A DNA stretch of 64,000 bases. It comes from Aplysia californica. Taxonomy: Eukaryota; Mollusca; Gastropoda; Aplysiida; Aplysiidae. A program made the translations under genes and the position numbers. Positions 33,289 through 44,150 of the stretch are shown here, one piece after another (position 1 is the first letter of the stretch; the number at the start of each line of letters is the position of its first letter). The notes beneath the pieces were generated by a model. The model saw only the letters and a list, made by a program, of their open reading frames with translations, did not search any database and had not been told where the DNA came from. The stretch lies in assembly GCF_000002075.1 (NCBI RefSeq), contig NW_004797406.1, positions 1,187,181 to 1,251,180 on the forward strand, given 5' to 3'.

Positions 33289-33934
33289 CATGTCAAGACA
33301 CTTTTTGTTTTAAACAGACCAGGTCAAGACACACACTTTGTAAATACAAACACTAGGGTTTTTTTACACTACAATCACGCTATGGCCAATACACTTAATT
33401 TGTAAACTTAAAAGTTATTCAGGAGTCATAGCCACGCAGCATTCTAAAAGTTCTGGAAATCAACAAAAAGGAATTTTAAGCTTAAAATCATGAAAAACTT
33501 CTGGCACTAGATCTCAATTTCATCTTCAAATGTCAATCATAGTGGCACAATAAGACCTCCAAGACATCAAATATAACTGACTTAGCAACCACTTTCACCC
33601 TATCACTTATTGCATCTGCTTCCAGTAAATACTTTCCTGTACACTTCAGGAACAAAAACTTGTATTAGTCAATGTAAAATTGTTGACTTTGTGGGGATAG
33701 CACCTCTGTTTGGATTCAAAATTCAATAGTTTTCAACGGGGACAGGAGAGGGATTTCCAAGCGCCTTGACAACAACCCATACCATACTCAAAAAAATCTG
33801 CACACTCTCTCCAGTAGAGGTAGCAGCAGCATTCCAATTACGGCAAACCACAAGTAAACGTAATTTCATATCCTTCAATTCCTTTTGCATTTAGTGTAAA
33901 AAAAACTGCAAAGGTTTACACAGGCTTACTCAGT
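33289..33934. other. Intergenic, no gene seen
   Basis: AT-rich sequence without a recognisable element. It may include distal 3' untranslated sequence of the ARRDC gene. Confidence 0.3.
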
Positions 33935-34990
33935 GGTGAAGAGACAGCAAGATAAATCACTAAATGGTGTAGACCCAGCATTCAGTGGTATAAAGACAGC
34001 AAGATAGCTCAGTCATCGGTATAGGGACTGAGATAACTCAATCATTCTTCAGTGAGGAAGGGAAGGTTGGATAACTCATTCATTGGTCAGTGAAGAAGGG
34101 AAGGTTGGATAACTCAGTCATTGGTCAGTGAGGAAGAGACAGTGAGATAACTCATTCATTGGTCAGTGAAGAAGGGAAGGTTGGATAACTCAGTCATTGG
34201 TCAGTGAGGAAGAGACAGTGAGATAACTCATTCATTGTTCAGTGAAGAAGAGACAGTTGGATAACTCGGCATTCAGTGATATAAAGACAGCAAGATAACT
34301 TAGTCATCGGTATAGAGACAGAGATAACTCAGTCATTGGTCAAAGGAAAAGAGATAGTGAGATAACTCAGTCATTGAACAGTAGAGTACAGACAGTGAGA
34401 TAACTCATTCATTGATCAGTGAAGAAGAGACAGTCAGAAAACCCAGCCATAGGTCGATGAAGAAGAGACAGTGAGATAATAATTCATTTACTGGTTAGTA
34501 GAGTACAGACAGTGAAATAACTCAGTCATTGGTCAGTAGAGTACAGACAGTGAGATACCTCAGTCATTGGTCAGTAGAGTACAGACAGTGAGATACCTCA
34601 GTCATTGGTCAGTAGAGTACAGACAGTGAGATACCTCAGTCATTGGTCAGTTGAGTACAGACAGTGAGATACCTCAGTCATTGGTCAGTGGAGTGCAGAC
34701 AGTGAGATACCTCAGTCATTGGTCAGTAGAGTACAGACAGTGACATACCTCAGTCATTGGTCAGTAGAGTACAGACAGTGAGATACCTCAGTCATTGGTC
34801 AGTGGAGTACAGACAGTGAGATACCTCAGTCATTGGTCAGTGGAGAAGACACAGTGAGATGACTCATTCTTTGATCAATAAAGAAGAAAGAATGAGACAA
34901 ATCATTGATTGATCCAAGAAGTAGAGACAGCAGGATGACTCATGAGTTTGGCCACTGGAGAAGAGACAGTGAGGTAACTCGTTCACTGGT
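33935..34990 (-). repeat. 38-bp minisatellite in the ARRDC 3' flank, from the stop codon outward
   Basis: About 27 units, with consensus on the plus strand GTCAGTAGAGTACAGACAGT then GAGATACCTCAGTCATTG. The middle units (34500-34850) are nearly identical; those at both ends are diverged. On the coding strand the first unit is CCAGTGAACGAGTTACCTCA with the stop TGA inside, about 29 of 38 positions matching a central unit. It is probably transcribed as 3' UTR. Confidence 0.9.
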
Positions 34991-35401
34991 GTAGAGACTC
35001 GTAGCTGGGCGGGGGTGGCAGTGATGAGAGAGCCTCCCCCTCACTCTGGGACAATGGGCTGTAGCCTGTGGGGAGGGCCGGTGGGGGCGGAGATTGGGGA
35101 GGTGAAGGGGGAGGCAGGGGGTACGTATTAGTCTGACCACTGCTGTGGACAAAGGCCACTGGAGTCTCATTGCCGTGTGGGGGAGGAGGGGCTGTGATGT
35201 AGGCACCGGTGTCAGTGAAGTGCTCGCTGTTGTAGTAAGGGTAGCTGGGCAGTCGATGGAAGCGACTGCGACGGCTGGCGGCTGTGGAGGGACCCCCACC
35301 AGAGTCCACATTGGCACGACCTCCCTCATCAATATCATCCTCCTCTGTACCCTCCTGAGACTCCATGCGACCAAAAACGCATTCCTCGTAGGACGGAGGA
35401 A
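34983..35401 (-). CDS. ARRDC last exon: Pro-rich tail with two PPxY motifs
   Basis: After a TTTTCCTTAG acceptor the exon encodes PPSYEECVFGRMESQ, an acidic stretch (EEDDIDEGG), a long Pro/Ser region and the terminal PPPPSYESLHQ. The two PPSY motifs are the expected binding sites for WW domains of NEDD4-type ligases. The stop TGA (34985-34983) falls in the first unit of a 38-bp minisatellite that continues for about 1 kb into the 3' flank. Confidence 0.93.
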
Positions 35402-38400
35402 CTAAGGAAAAGACACAGAGAAAAGAATGAGTTGATATCACAATCAGGCACAACTCTTGACCACAGATTAAGTAGCCCAGCTGTTTCACAGACACAACAT
35501 CACTCACTTCGCTAATACACTCTAATAGCTTTTTGATAATCATAAATTAAATTGCGGGAACTTGGAAAACCCCCAAAAAGGATTAACCTTAATAAAGTGG
35601 CTAATAATTATCAAACCATATAATTTTGCTATCTATTTAAAAATTGAAGTATAGTTTAAATACTTCGTATAATGAAGCATTTCATCTGCAGTAATATTTC
35701 TTGAGTTTTTCACTGGCTGAAAACCTTCTTGGGCATTTCATCTATAGACATATTTCAGTAGTATTTCACCAGCAGCAGTATTTCCTCTATTGAAGTAATT
35801 TTAACTCATTAAAGTATTTCATATGCTGAAGTATTTCTGAAGTGTTTCATTTACTGTAGTTGTCTGAAGGATTTCATCTACTGAAGTACCTCATTAGCAA
35901 AGCATTTCACATAAATTTGAAATGATAAAGAAGTTAATGTGTGATAAATACATTATTTGGTCAAGACACTATCTACTCAAGTATTTTACCCGCTCTATTA
36001 TTTCATACAGTAAAGAACTTCAATAAGTCTATCAGTTCACCTGTTCTGCTCATTCTTTTTTTTTAAAGTGTTCCATCTGTAAAAGTGTTGTCGCAACTTA
36101 CGTTCAAACTGTGGTCTCACAGGTGGAGATGAAGAAATGTCAAGATCAAAGGAAGAATGGTTAGTATCTACATCGGACGGCCCAGTGGGTTCTGGGAGTC
36201 TTAGAGGTACGGTGCCGATGAAAACTCCACAGTTGATGTGAATTGTCCGCCAGCCCACTGGAACTTTCAGCTGAGGACAGAGGAAAACAATCCGACAATG
36301 CAGACCCTTTATCAGTGTAAACTGAATTTTGTGGTGCTGTTTTGGGTATCCTTGCCTTATGAAGCCATGGGAAAGTGAATGACAGCAACCATGAAGTAAA
36401 TTGAGGAATCCCAAATGCATAAGTGATGTAGGTTTGTCTCGATACACAATAAATAAGTATACCATGTGTACTGTAGAGTATTCAGGTTTACATTGTGTTA
36501 GTGTCTAGAGGGTTGATAACAGGTAGGGATGGGAAATAGTCAGAAAGAATACATAGCAATATTAAAATCGCATGGAAACTTTCCGTTTTCTCTTATTTTG
36601 TTGAGTTTTATTCTTGCCAATGATTACATAAGATTTTAGAAGAGGCCCTTTCAACCAGCAATGTCCAGAGAGGCCATGGTCATAGTACATCGTGTCTGGA
36701 AATGTTACTAATAGGACACTGCTGAAATTGACTTTTGTCTCCATAAAATTATTAACAACGTACAACTTCCTCTATTTTTATCCCTATTTCCAGAAGAAAG
36801 ATAGCCATCTGTAGACAGAAAACTTTCATCCAAGCTTACATGTATCTCATAAGTGATGTCGATGATGTTACAACCTTCAAGCAGTGACGGCGCCACCGCA
36901 GGGATGATGCAGTGGCTACGGAAAATCGCTGCTTTGCCTGCTCCGATTTTGTCATCTGAATGGAATAGATCCCACTCGTTGACTTTGTTGTGGTACTTCG
37001 GGTTTCCAGAAGAAAATACGCTGTCACTAAAGCCAGTGTACTGGACCAGCTGGAACAAAAGAAAGAAAAAAAGAAACGAAAATATCACATGAGCCTACAC
37101 AGACACGATGACATTAGTAAAACAAAAATAACAACATGAGTATCAGCAATGACATATGAGGAAACTTAAATTTACACAATAATATGTAATGAAGATATGA
37201 GAAAACCTCTACCCAAATTCTTAGCGTACAAAAAAAAATGAAATGAGAAAGTTTATAGCAATTTGTATCATGAACACTAACAAGGCTACGAGATACAAGT
37301 AGATTAAGAGTTCAGAACCAATTACCCATCACTCCAGAAGGAGCATAGAACACACAAAAATTTCCTCTGTTGATCTCTGTTCTGGGCGAGCTATCTAAGC
37401 TTACTCCACAATTCCCCTGCCACCAATATATTTTATTTTTAATTATTCTCCTCCAGGTACCTTTCATATTTTTTTCCATTGATATGAGAGAACCTAGGTG
37501 AATGTAAACAATGACAAAACTTAGATTTACACAGTGACATGAGAAAACCTTGGGGAAACAAACTATGAGCATACTCAATGATATGAGAAAATCTAGAACT
37601 CCAGCCTGAGCAAAAGAAAGGATATAATGAAAACATATTGACCTACGTCATAAGTGCATACAATAAAAAGAAAAACCTAGGTCTGCATCCAGTGTGAAAA
37701 CAGTAATAAAGAAAAACCTGCACAACGTAAGTAAACAAGTAAACAATGACATGTAAAAACCTATATATCTGTATCATGAGTGTTAACAGTCATTCAGCAA
37801 AATGAGAAAACCAATACCTCCTTGGGAGAGCTGAGTTGCAGCCCTTGAAAAGCCTCTCAAATCCCATTCAATTTTCCCCCTGATCAAGTTCTTACTTTTT
37901 GGATGCTCAGACAATAAGAAATTTTTTACAGGTTAGTCTGCTTCTTTTTGGCTGTAATTACGTCTGTGTATCCTGGGACCAACTTCAGTAAACACCAGTC
38001 AAACAATCCAGACAATGGTAAGCCACCCTATTAGACTGTGTGGAGACTTCCTCTTTGTGGGTCCACAAGACTCCCTCCCTCCCTCCCTCCCTCCCTTCCC
38101 CCCCCTCTCTGTCGACCCCATCCATCTATAACTTCCTCTTTACCAGCCTGTTCCTTCTCCACAATTTCCTTTCTGCTGACCTTACTCTCTTCCAAGATTC
38201 AGTGCGAGTGACTATATCAATATTCATAGACATCACTCTACGAATAAAGGTATGTTGATGGCCAAAGCCAGCTGGTACAAATCATGCTTCACAGTAAAAG
38301 CAACTGGCACTAAACACTAAAGGTCTCACAGAAGCTTTCATTTTTTTTTAAAGCACACCTGTACTCTTACTTCTCCCCCCCCCCCCCCCCCCCCCCCCAC

Positions 38401-40623
38401 TCTCCCACAAGGTATTAATGACAGATTTGAAATGTGTATACAGACCCATCTTGAAAAACGCAAATATATTGTTCAGGGTGATACTAGTCTGTAGTGAGTA
38501 AAACTGACCTCACACCCTTTCCACAACCATATCTACACATGTACATGAGGCCAAAGTGTCCACAAGAAATCACTAGGGCGACAGAAAGGCATATTTGACA
38601 GTCCTGTACCTGAACGAGGAATAAAGAGACTCCATAGATGGTGGATGTTGCTTGATTATTGACGCGTATGTCATACTGCATTGGCTCGCCAGGTACAAAT
38701 CCACTCTTCTGCAGCCGTAGGGTTGCTGAGACGGTACCAGAGTCACAGCAACAGCCTTCGTACATTTCTTCTTCTTGCAGGTTCTGGGGCATCTGATGAA
38801 AGTCAATGCAAATCAACTTTTAAGCACAACATTAACCCTACATATATAAGACATACAATAGCTTCACAAACAAGACAAAAATCCTCCTTTTTCAAAGGAC
38901 ACATCATCCTGCCTACATTTAAAAAAACAACCTCTATGAACATAGACACATCACCCATCCTCCACATACAATTCATTATAGATAAACAAATCTCACATCA
39001 TGGGAAGAGAGATGATGTGTTTGAGAGACAGGAGAAAGAGGAGGCACACGAGCGTGAGGAAATATAGAGTGTACGGCAAAAGCAGGAAACAGGGACGCTG
39101 TGCCAGAAGATGAGAAGAAAGAGGAGGTACAAGTGAAGTGCGACAAGAAAGAGGCAGTATGGGAGAGTGTGAAAAGAAGGAGTGCCATACCATACAGCGA
39201 AGTGTGATTGAACGGTGAGATACAGGAAGAGGAGAGTAAGGAAACAGAAAAGTAGCACAGAGTACAGCAACGAGAAGCAGAGTGACGAGATACGGAAAGA
39301 GTCTAAGAAGTATGAACAGCAACAAGCCATACAGCAGCATAAGAATAGAATGCCATTCTGCAGCATGTAGCACAATGAAAAGGTGAAATGGTATAGCATA
39401 CTGCAGCATGTGGTAGGGTGGCCAGGTCCAGGTGGCGGATGACAGTCAGCTGCTGCTCCCGCTCCATCATGCCCTTCCAGCCCAGGTCCATGGTGACCAG
39501 ACACTCATAGTTGACATAACCACGGCGACCTTCAAAGGATGAAGGAACGTCTGGCGGGAGCATGAAGTCAAACGGGTACACATGGGTGCCGATTGGATGC
39601 TTGTCCACACGGTCTGACAGAGAAGAGACAGAAGACAACATGAAACATACAGTATGAGACACATGGTAAAAACACTCCCTGATTCTAGGAAGCACAGGAC
39701 CCCCCCATCTCCCCCCCCCCCACGAGGTAAAGCGCAGCCCATTCATTCCTCCTTGGGCTGTTTTTAAACAATGTTATAATACTAAGGTAAAACAAGGTGT
39801 CCTGAACCATTCAAAGTAAGGTACTGCTGGCTATCTGAGGTTATAAATGCTTGCAAAAATGGGTAGCATAAAAGACCATGTAACAGAGGTGGAGTCACAT
39901 GTCGCATAGCAACTGGTGTCAATTGCCATTTTAAAGTTGATGTCTCCTATCAAAAAAGAAAATGTTACACAAGATGGTCTCACATTACAGGAGGTGAAGA
40001 GAGGTCATTTTTATCCTCTAAATGTTACAATAATCAGTTGTCACATTTCTAAGCAGACAGTGAGCCTCACTTTCGCTTTGATAGAGGCAGTATTCACTAT
40101 CGATGTACACCTCGTCTGCCTGGTAGCGTTTCGAACTGTCTCCATAAGACACATCCCATCTTGACTTCGCACGACCACAAAATTTGATGTTGATCGCTGA
40201 GAAAAGAAAGAAAAAGATACTGACTTTGGACCACTTTTGAGATAAAAATTGAAACAAAACTACAGCTGAATATGCTTTATTGAGAAAAAAATATTTTAGA
40301 AACGACTGACAGGTCTGTAAGAAAGAAATATAGTTTAAACTATAGTATTATACACATCTTTTGGAAAGGTTTTTTTTCTAACACAATATGATTGGTCTCT
40401 TGAAAAAAAATAATTGCAAAACATGATGGGGCCAGTCTTGAGGACCAAAAAAAAAAAAGGATTTTGTGTCTATTGTCAATCATATATATTTATCACTGGT
40501 CAACTCACTATCAATCCAGGTGGCCTTCGAGAGCCTAATAACCACACTTCCTGTAACTGTCTGACCAGCAATGTAGATGAAATTGGAGTTGTTCAGACGA
40601 ACCTCAAACAAATCCACCCTCAT
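34983..40623 (-). CDS. Alpha-arrestin (ARRDC2/3/4-like), complete seven-exon gene
   Basis: Alpha-arrestins are membrane-associated adaptors that bring NEDD4-family HECT ligases to receptors and transporters. Coding exons on the minus strand are 40623-40509, 40196-40071, 39613-39402, 38792-38610, 37049-36840, 36270-36102 and 35401-34983. They join in phase to 477 residues plus a stop. Residues 1-150 are an arrestin N-domain (MRVDLFEVRLNNSNFIYIAG, IKFCGRAKSRW, PFDFMLPPDVPSSFEGRRG). Residues 165-305 are the C-domain (GCNIIDITYEIH, GVFIGTVPLRLP). The Pro-rich tail has two PPxY motifs, PPSY at 340-343 and 469-472, for WW domains. I cannot name the vertebrate paralogue it matches best. Confidence 0.93.
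35680..36101 (-). repeat. Decayed ~18-bp array in ARRDC intron 6
   Basis: Phrases like GAAGTATTTCATCTACT recur about twenty times on the plus strand, extending up to the exon 6 donor region (TTCCATCTGTAAAAGTG at 36070). Confidence 0.6.
36102..36270 (-). CDS. ARRDC exon 6 (end of C-domain)
   Basis: The exon encodes LKVPVGWRTIHINCGVFIGT and VPLRLPEP, then a Ser/Asp-rich linker ending RPQFE. GTxPL is the conserved last strand of the arrestin C-domain. The acceptor is CTGTCCTCAG and the donor is GAAC|GTAAGT, phase 1, which makes a Leu codon with the next exon. Confidence 0.92.
36840..37049 (-). CDS. ARRDC exon 5 (arrestin C-domain)
   Basis: Seventy codons begin LVQYTGFSDSVFSSGN and run through IIPAVAPSLLEGCNIIDI to TYEIH. 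The acceptor is TTTTGTTCCAG and the donor is CAT|GTAAGC, phase 0. A family of diverged roughly 40-bp repeats fills much of the preceding intron. Confidence 0.92.
37100..37820 (-). repeat. Decayed ~40-bp array in ARRDC intron 4
   Basis: Phrases near CAATGACATGAGAAAACCT followed by ACATCATGAGTG recur at irregular 40-60-bp spacing from the exon 5 side outward. Confidence 0.5.
38372..38399. repeat. Poly(C) run
   Basis: About 27 C in one run within ARRDC intron 4. Similar C or G runs occur at 27009, 30361, 44608, 56931 and 61247. Length is probably unreliable in assembly. Confidence 0.9.
38610..38792 (-). CDS. ARRDC exon 4 (inter-domain linker, start of C-domain)
   Basis: The exon encodes MPQNLQEEEMYEGCCCDSGT, then VSATLRLQKSGFVPGEPM and ATSTIYGVSLFLVQ. 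The Cys cluster followed by a GxxPGE turn is typical at this point of ARRDC proteins. The acceptor is TTTCATCAG and the donor is CAG|GTACAG, phase 0 at both ends. Confidence 0.92.
39050..39420 (-). repeat. Decayed array beginning at the ARRDC exon 3 donor
   Basis: On the coding strand the exon end CTACCACATGCTGCA|GTATG is echoed 46 bases into the intron as CTACATGCTGCAGAATGG, then as CTGCTGTATGGC and further diverged forms. Confidence 0.5.
39402..39613 (-). CDS. ARRDC exon 3 (arrestin N-domain, PSSFEG motif)
   Basis: The exon encodes RVDKHPIGTHVYPFDFMLPP and DVPSSFEGRRGYVNYECLV, with the PFxFxLPxxxPSSFEG signature shared by ARRDC proteins. The acceptor is CTCTGTCAG and the donor is GCA|GTATGC, phase 0. 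The sequence around the donor recurs a few tens of bases into the intron. Confidence 0.92.
40071..40196 (-). CDS. ARRDC exon 2 (arrestin N-domain)
   Basis: The exon starts after TTTTCTCAG, completes a split Thr codon and encodes INIKFCGRAKSRWDVSYGDS and SKRYQADEVYIDSEY. The donor is GAAA|GTGAGG, phase 1. The IKFCGRAKSRW stretch corresponds to the IxVxxxGxAxVxW strand of arrestin N-domains. Confidence 0.9.
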
Positions 40624-40634
40624 TGTCACCAGAC
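40509..40634 (-). CDS. ARRDC first coding exon (start codon 40623-40621)
   Basis: A CTTTTTAG acceptor is followed by 11 untranslated bases and an ATG, encoding MRVDLFEVRLNNSNFIYIAG and continuing to KATWID. The donor is GATA|GTGAGT, phase 1. Because a 3' splice site precedes the ATG, at least one non-coding 5' exon must lie at higher coordinates; I could not place it. Confidence 0.9.
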
Positions 40635-41084
40635 CTAAAAAGAGAAAAGATCAAAGCACAACAATCATCATCACTTTGACTTTCACTAGTCTGTCATCAC
40701 ATTGTCCACTGACTAATCACTTCACCATTTGATTATTCTGCTCTCTTCAAAATTTCTCATCACCTCGTTCAATCAACATTCAGTCAATCACTGACTTGGG
40801 AACTCAAAAACAATTACAACATGTCATTCAAGCTTGTACATTTACTGAATCATTTCCTGTTCCAGGAACAGCTTAGTACTGTAAAGCTGATGTGGGTTCT
40901 CTTTCCAATTTTGAAGTTTGCTATAGTATTTGAACATTTTACCTTTCCAAGCTCATGGTGACTAGTCACCTCATCAAGCAGTTCACAGAATACTGAGCAT
41001 GCTAAGCAACATATAAAACACTAACTGGGACTCTGAACTGCACTGTAAAAATGAAAATGCAGTGACTATTTTCACGCTTCATGG
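40635..41084. other. Upstream of ARRDC coding start, no gene seen
   Basis: Low-complexity TCATCAC-like phrases (40660-40800). A non-coding first exon of ARRDC must lie somewhere between here and 49600, but I could not identify its donor with confidence. Confidence 0.3.
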
Positions 41085-41130
41085 TGCCGTGAACGTAGTT
41101 TGCAGCTGCAGGCTATGTTCATGGCACCCT
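41085..41130. repeat. 46-bp near-perfect palindrome
   Basis: Arms GGTGCCGTGAACGTAG and, reversed, GGTGCCATGAACATAG surround TTTGCAGCTGCAGG. It would form a 16-bp stem and sits at the edge of a longer inverted repeat. Confidence 0.7.
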
Positions 41131-42402
41131 GAAAGTAGTTTGTTTGTGTATTATTAAAACTATTACTGGGGTTTCACTGCAGTCAAGTTACTGTGAATTG
41201 CTGCTTTACCTTTTCGGCAGCAACACTTACATCCATTTCTTTTATCTTTATCGTAAATTACCCCACTTAGCCACTTGTACGATGGCGAAGACGAAACTCT
41301 AGATCTATACCTAGGACTCATAGACTGACTCGGCGATACATGCGACTAAACGTAGAACGACACAAACTATTTTTTGGCAATATGGCCATCTTGTGTGAAG
41401 TCAGACTGGGATACCCCTCCGATCATGTGACTACATCTAAATATAGACAACTGCAAGGCACCAAAGATTCTCCACTACAAGATCTTTGAAGGCATGACGC
41501 TCTGGAGCGATGTTTTTCCAGGAATACAGGTAATGTGATATGATGCGGTGTTCCGAAGATGCTGCTGCTTATCTCTACTGCGCATTGTTTATCGGGCCCG
41601 AGGTAATCTTCCGAGGCCTTTACGGCAATTTTTGCGCGCTTTATTGTCTTTGCATTTAACGTGTTTTTATTTCAAGTTCAAGTAAACAGTGTTCTTAACT
41701 GTTCTGAGCATCAACAATCTAAGCAATCTTCCCTCATGTCCAAGTGAGAAATTTTAACGTGCGAAACACATCGATACGGATACGATACGTCAAGCCACTA
41801 ACCCAATATGTCGTTCCATGCAGTATTTTCAAAGATTCTCAACTCAACAACCTTCTAAAAATAGTCTTTGGGTATCCAAGGATGTGATGACATCACATTA
41901 AGTACATTAGCAGGCAACCAGGCAGGTGCGTCGTTCTACGTTTAGCCGCAAGTCTCGGCGATGGGTTCATGAAGTGCAGTGTCGAGAACCCTAGCAACTG
42001 CAATAGAGAATACAAGCCAAGTGAGCTGTTCTCTGTTGGTGTCAGTATCAGTTTCTCAAATCAATCATCAGTTTTCACGCCAGGTTTTATTTCTTTAACT
42101 TGACAACGGTTTCCTTTTCACTGGAAATCTGACATCATCAAGACTTTCGTTGAGATTCCCCACTTCACACTTCGTGACCCCATCACCCAGTCAGTCTACG
42201 AGTTCTAGATTGATTTCAAGATTTTCGTTCGGAGAAATAGTCACTTCGGTAAAAATAAAAGAAACAGATGATGATAGTGTTGTCACTGAAAAGGTAAAAC
42301 AACAATTCACAGTAATCTAAAGTAGACTAAAGTGACTGCAGTGCAGCCCCAGAGAAAAGCTTTAATAATGCACAAACTTCATTCAGGGCACCGCGAGAAC
42401 GT
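41120..42402. mobile_element. Long-terminal-inverted-repeat DNA element, about 110-bp arms
   Basis: Left arm 41120-41220 and right arm 42288-42402 are inverted copies sharing ATTACTGTGAATTG-type, TTTACCTTTTC and CACTGCAGTCA blocks, roughly 75% identical by eye. No transposase is seen between them. It is interrupted by the 616-bp element at 41338. Confidence 0.55.
41338..41953. mobile_element. 616-bp non-autonomous DNA transposon, 27-bp inverted ends, 9-bp target duplication
   Basis: The ends ACATGCGACTAAACGTAGAA and, reversed, ACTTGCGGCTAAACGTAGAA extend to 27 bp with three mismatches. They are flanked by exact CTCGGCGAT duplications (41329-41337 and 41954-41962). A 9-bp duplication is typical of Mutator-like elements, though other superfamilies can give 8-9 bp. 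The interior is non-coding. Confidence 0.8.
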
Positions 42403-43469
42403 CCTAATCACCACTAAATAAATGAAAATTACACTTTCTAATCTAGATTCTAGACCTTTATATTTTATTATCTATCACAAATTTGAACAGAGCATCCTCA
42501 AACTCCTCACATAGAGAAATATACAGTACAGGCTCTAAACTATTCATGTATCATACAGAGCAGGCTGGACGTTTGGAATTGTTCCCTGTTAATCAGACTC
42601 AGAAAAACTGCAGACAAGCCAGTGACAAGTTCATCAATTATCAAGCGCAAACTAAAAGTCAGAGTCAGACTCACAACATTTTTTTTATTCAGCTCGTTCC
42701 CTCAATCGACATCACGCTAGAAACATGACAAAAAGTTCTTTGCTATGCTATTTAAAAGGCCATATATTTCCACAATATATGATATCAAAGCACATCTTCT
42801 CCGTTGAATAGAAACAAAAATGCAGAAAGTGAAAGGGGGTCTTTCATCTCTGACTGCTGTAGTAGTAGATTTCCTGTTATTGATTTTGCCACCATTTTGG
42901 CTCTTGGGACGGAAACACCACTATTTCAGCTCTAAATAAAAATGAGTTCCACATCGGAAATGAGATCTTCGTTCATCGCTTAGTTCGCTTGAACAAAAAT
43001 TGGTAAATCAATGCTTCGCACGTATCTTGCGTCCTTCGATTTATGATAATAGCAACAAGGCACTACACGTCATGTGCTCAACAACATTTTGCATAGCATT
43101 GTACTGATAAAATTAGTGGGAAATTTAATCGAATTAAATTAGAGCCAGACAATCAGACAACATCAGTGCACAGGAAATATGAGAACAAATATGAGAAAAA
43201 TTAATATTATGAAAGTAAGATATTTTAAAGTTCTGTGGCCTAGCCAAAGTTCAAACTAAAGGATGAATTTCTAGGAAGCGGTATTTTTATAGAAGCGGTT
43301 GGAATGGGTGGGCAAAGAGAGCGCCTGGTTGAGTTGCAAGAAATATGTTTTTAACACGAACAATAATTGAATTGTTACCTTACTCTTAATTAATGATTGT
43401 GTTACATGACTCCTTGTGAAGCGAGAAGTAGTATTTCTGTGCTTTCTTTCTTTCTTTTGGTAAGTGATT
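42403..43469. other. Intergenic, no gene seen
   Basis: AT-rich sequence with no supported gene or element. Confidence 0.35.
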
Positions 43470-43760
43470 TACGGCGCTCGCAACTGCATAAGTTCATATG
43501 AGCGCGCAGGACACATTAAACATTTTCAGTCGGAAGGAATTTTTGAATTTTGCCTACTCTTATCGACTTTAGGCCACCAAGGGATCTTTAACGTGCGCGA
43601 CTTGCACTCGGGACCACCGAGATTTTTCACCCTTGTCCGAGAAGGCGAGGTAGACTAGACCTTTCCTTCCAAAAGCTCAGGGACGTGGCTGAAAGTGAAA
43701 GACAGCAGTTAAGGAGCCAGGGAGTAGCAGTAGAAAAAAAGGCTGCAGAAAGAGATCAGA
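43470..43760 (-). mobile_element. SINE, 3' half (same family as 56184)
   Basis: The reverse complement contains GCCACGTCCCTGAGCTTTTG, CTCGGACAAGGGTGAAAAAT, ACTGAAAATGTTTAATGTGT and the shared tail GCGCTCATATGAACTTATGC. It matches 56390-56925 without the 55-bp expansion. A tRNA-like head on the same strand lies at 44075-44150 (box B-like CGTTCGATTCCCGTC). Confidence 0.7.
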
Positions 43761-44150
43761 TCGGAAGGCGGCGGGCGATTCTGAAGCCGAGTCTCGCCTC
43801 TGTGGGTCTTGCAAATCACTATCCAAGCAAGCAAGGGTATCGGATTATGCTATGTATAGATGGTGAATTATCAGATCTTGTCGTTGTACAGGCAGGCGTT
43901 TCATCGTTTCAGAGCACACTGACAACCTCACAAAATGGTTTCGAAAATGTTAATGGAAACGTTTTACTTTTACGCTCCTATCGATGCCATTCAGATGATT
44001 TACGAGGCGGCCTTCGACCCTATAGGCTATAGGTGCTTGTCAGGATTACCCATGATACAATCAAATTCTCTGATACAATCTCAGCGAGACGGGAATCGAA
44101 CGTGTGTCTCTCCTGGGCGACAGCGGAACACGACTACACTATAGGCAGGG

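Noticed and set aside
34500-34850. CRISPR-like array (regular 38-bp repeats)
   Set aside because: Whole units repeat head to tail with no unique spacers, in a eukaryotic genome; it is a minisatellite.
34940-35374. 144-codon minus-strand frame overlapping the ARRDC last exon
   Set aside because: It is an alternative frame of the exon; the frame ending PPPPSYESLHQ matches the arrestin family and the splice phases.
43685-44032. 115-codon plus-strand frame MAESERQQLRSQ...
   Set aside because: Its first part is antisense to a SINE and the rest has no supporting evidence; codon composition alone is not convincing.
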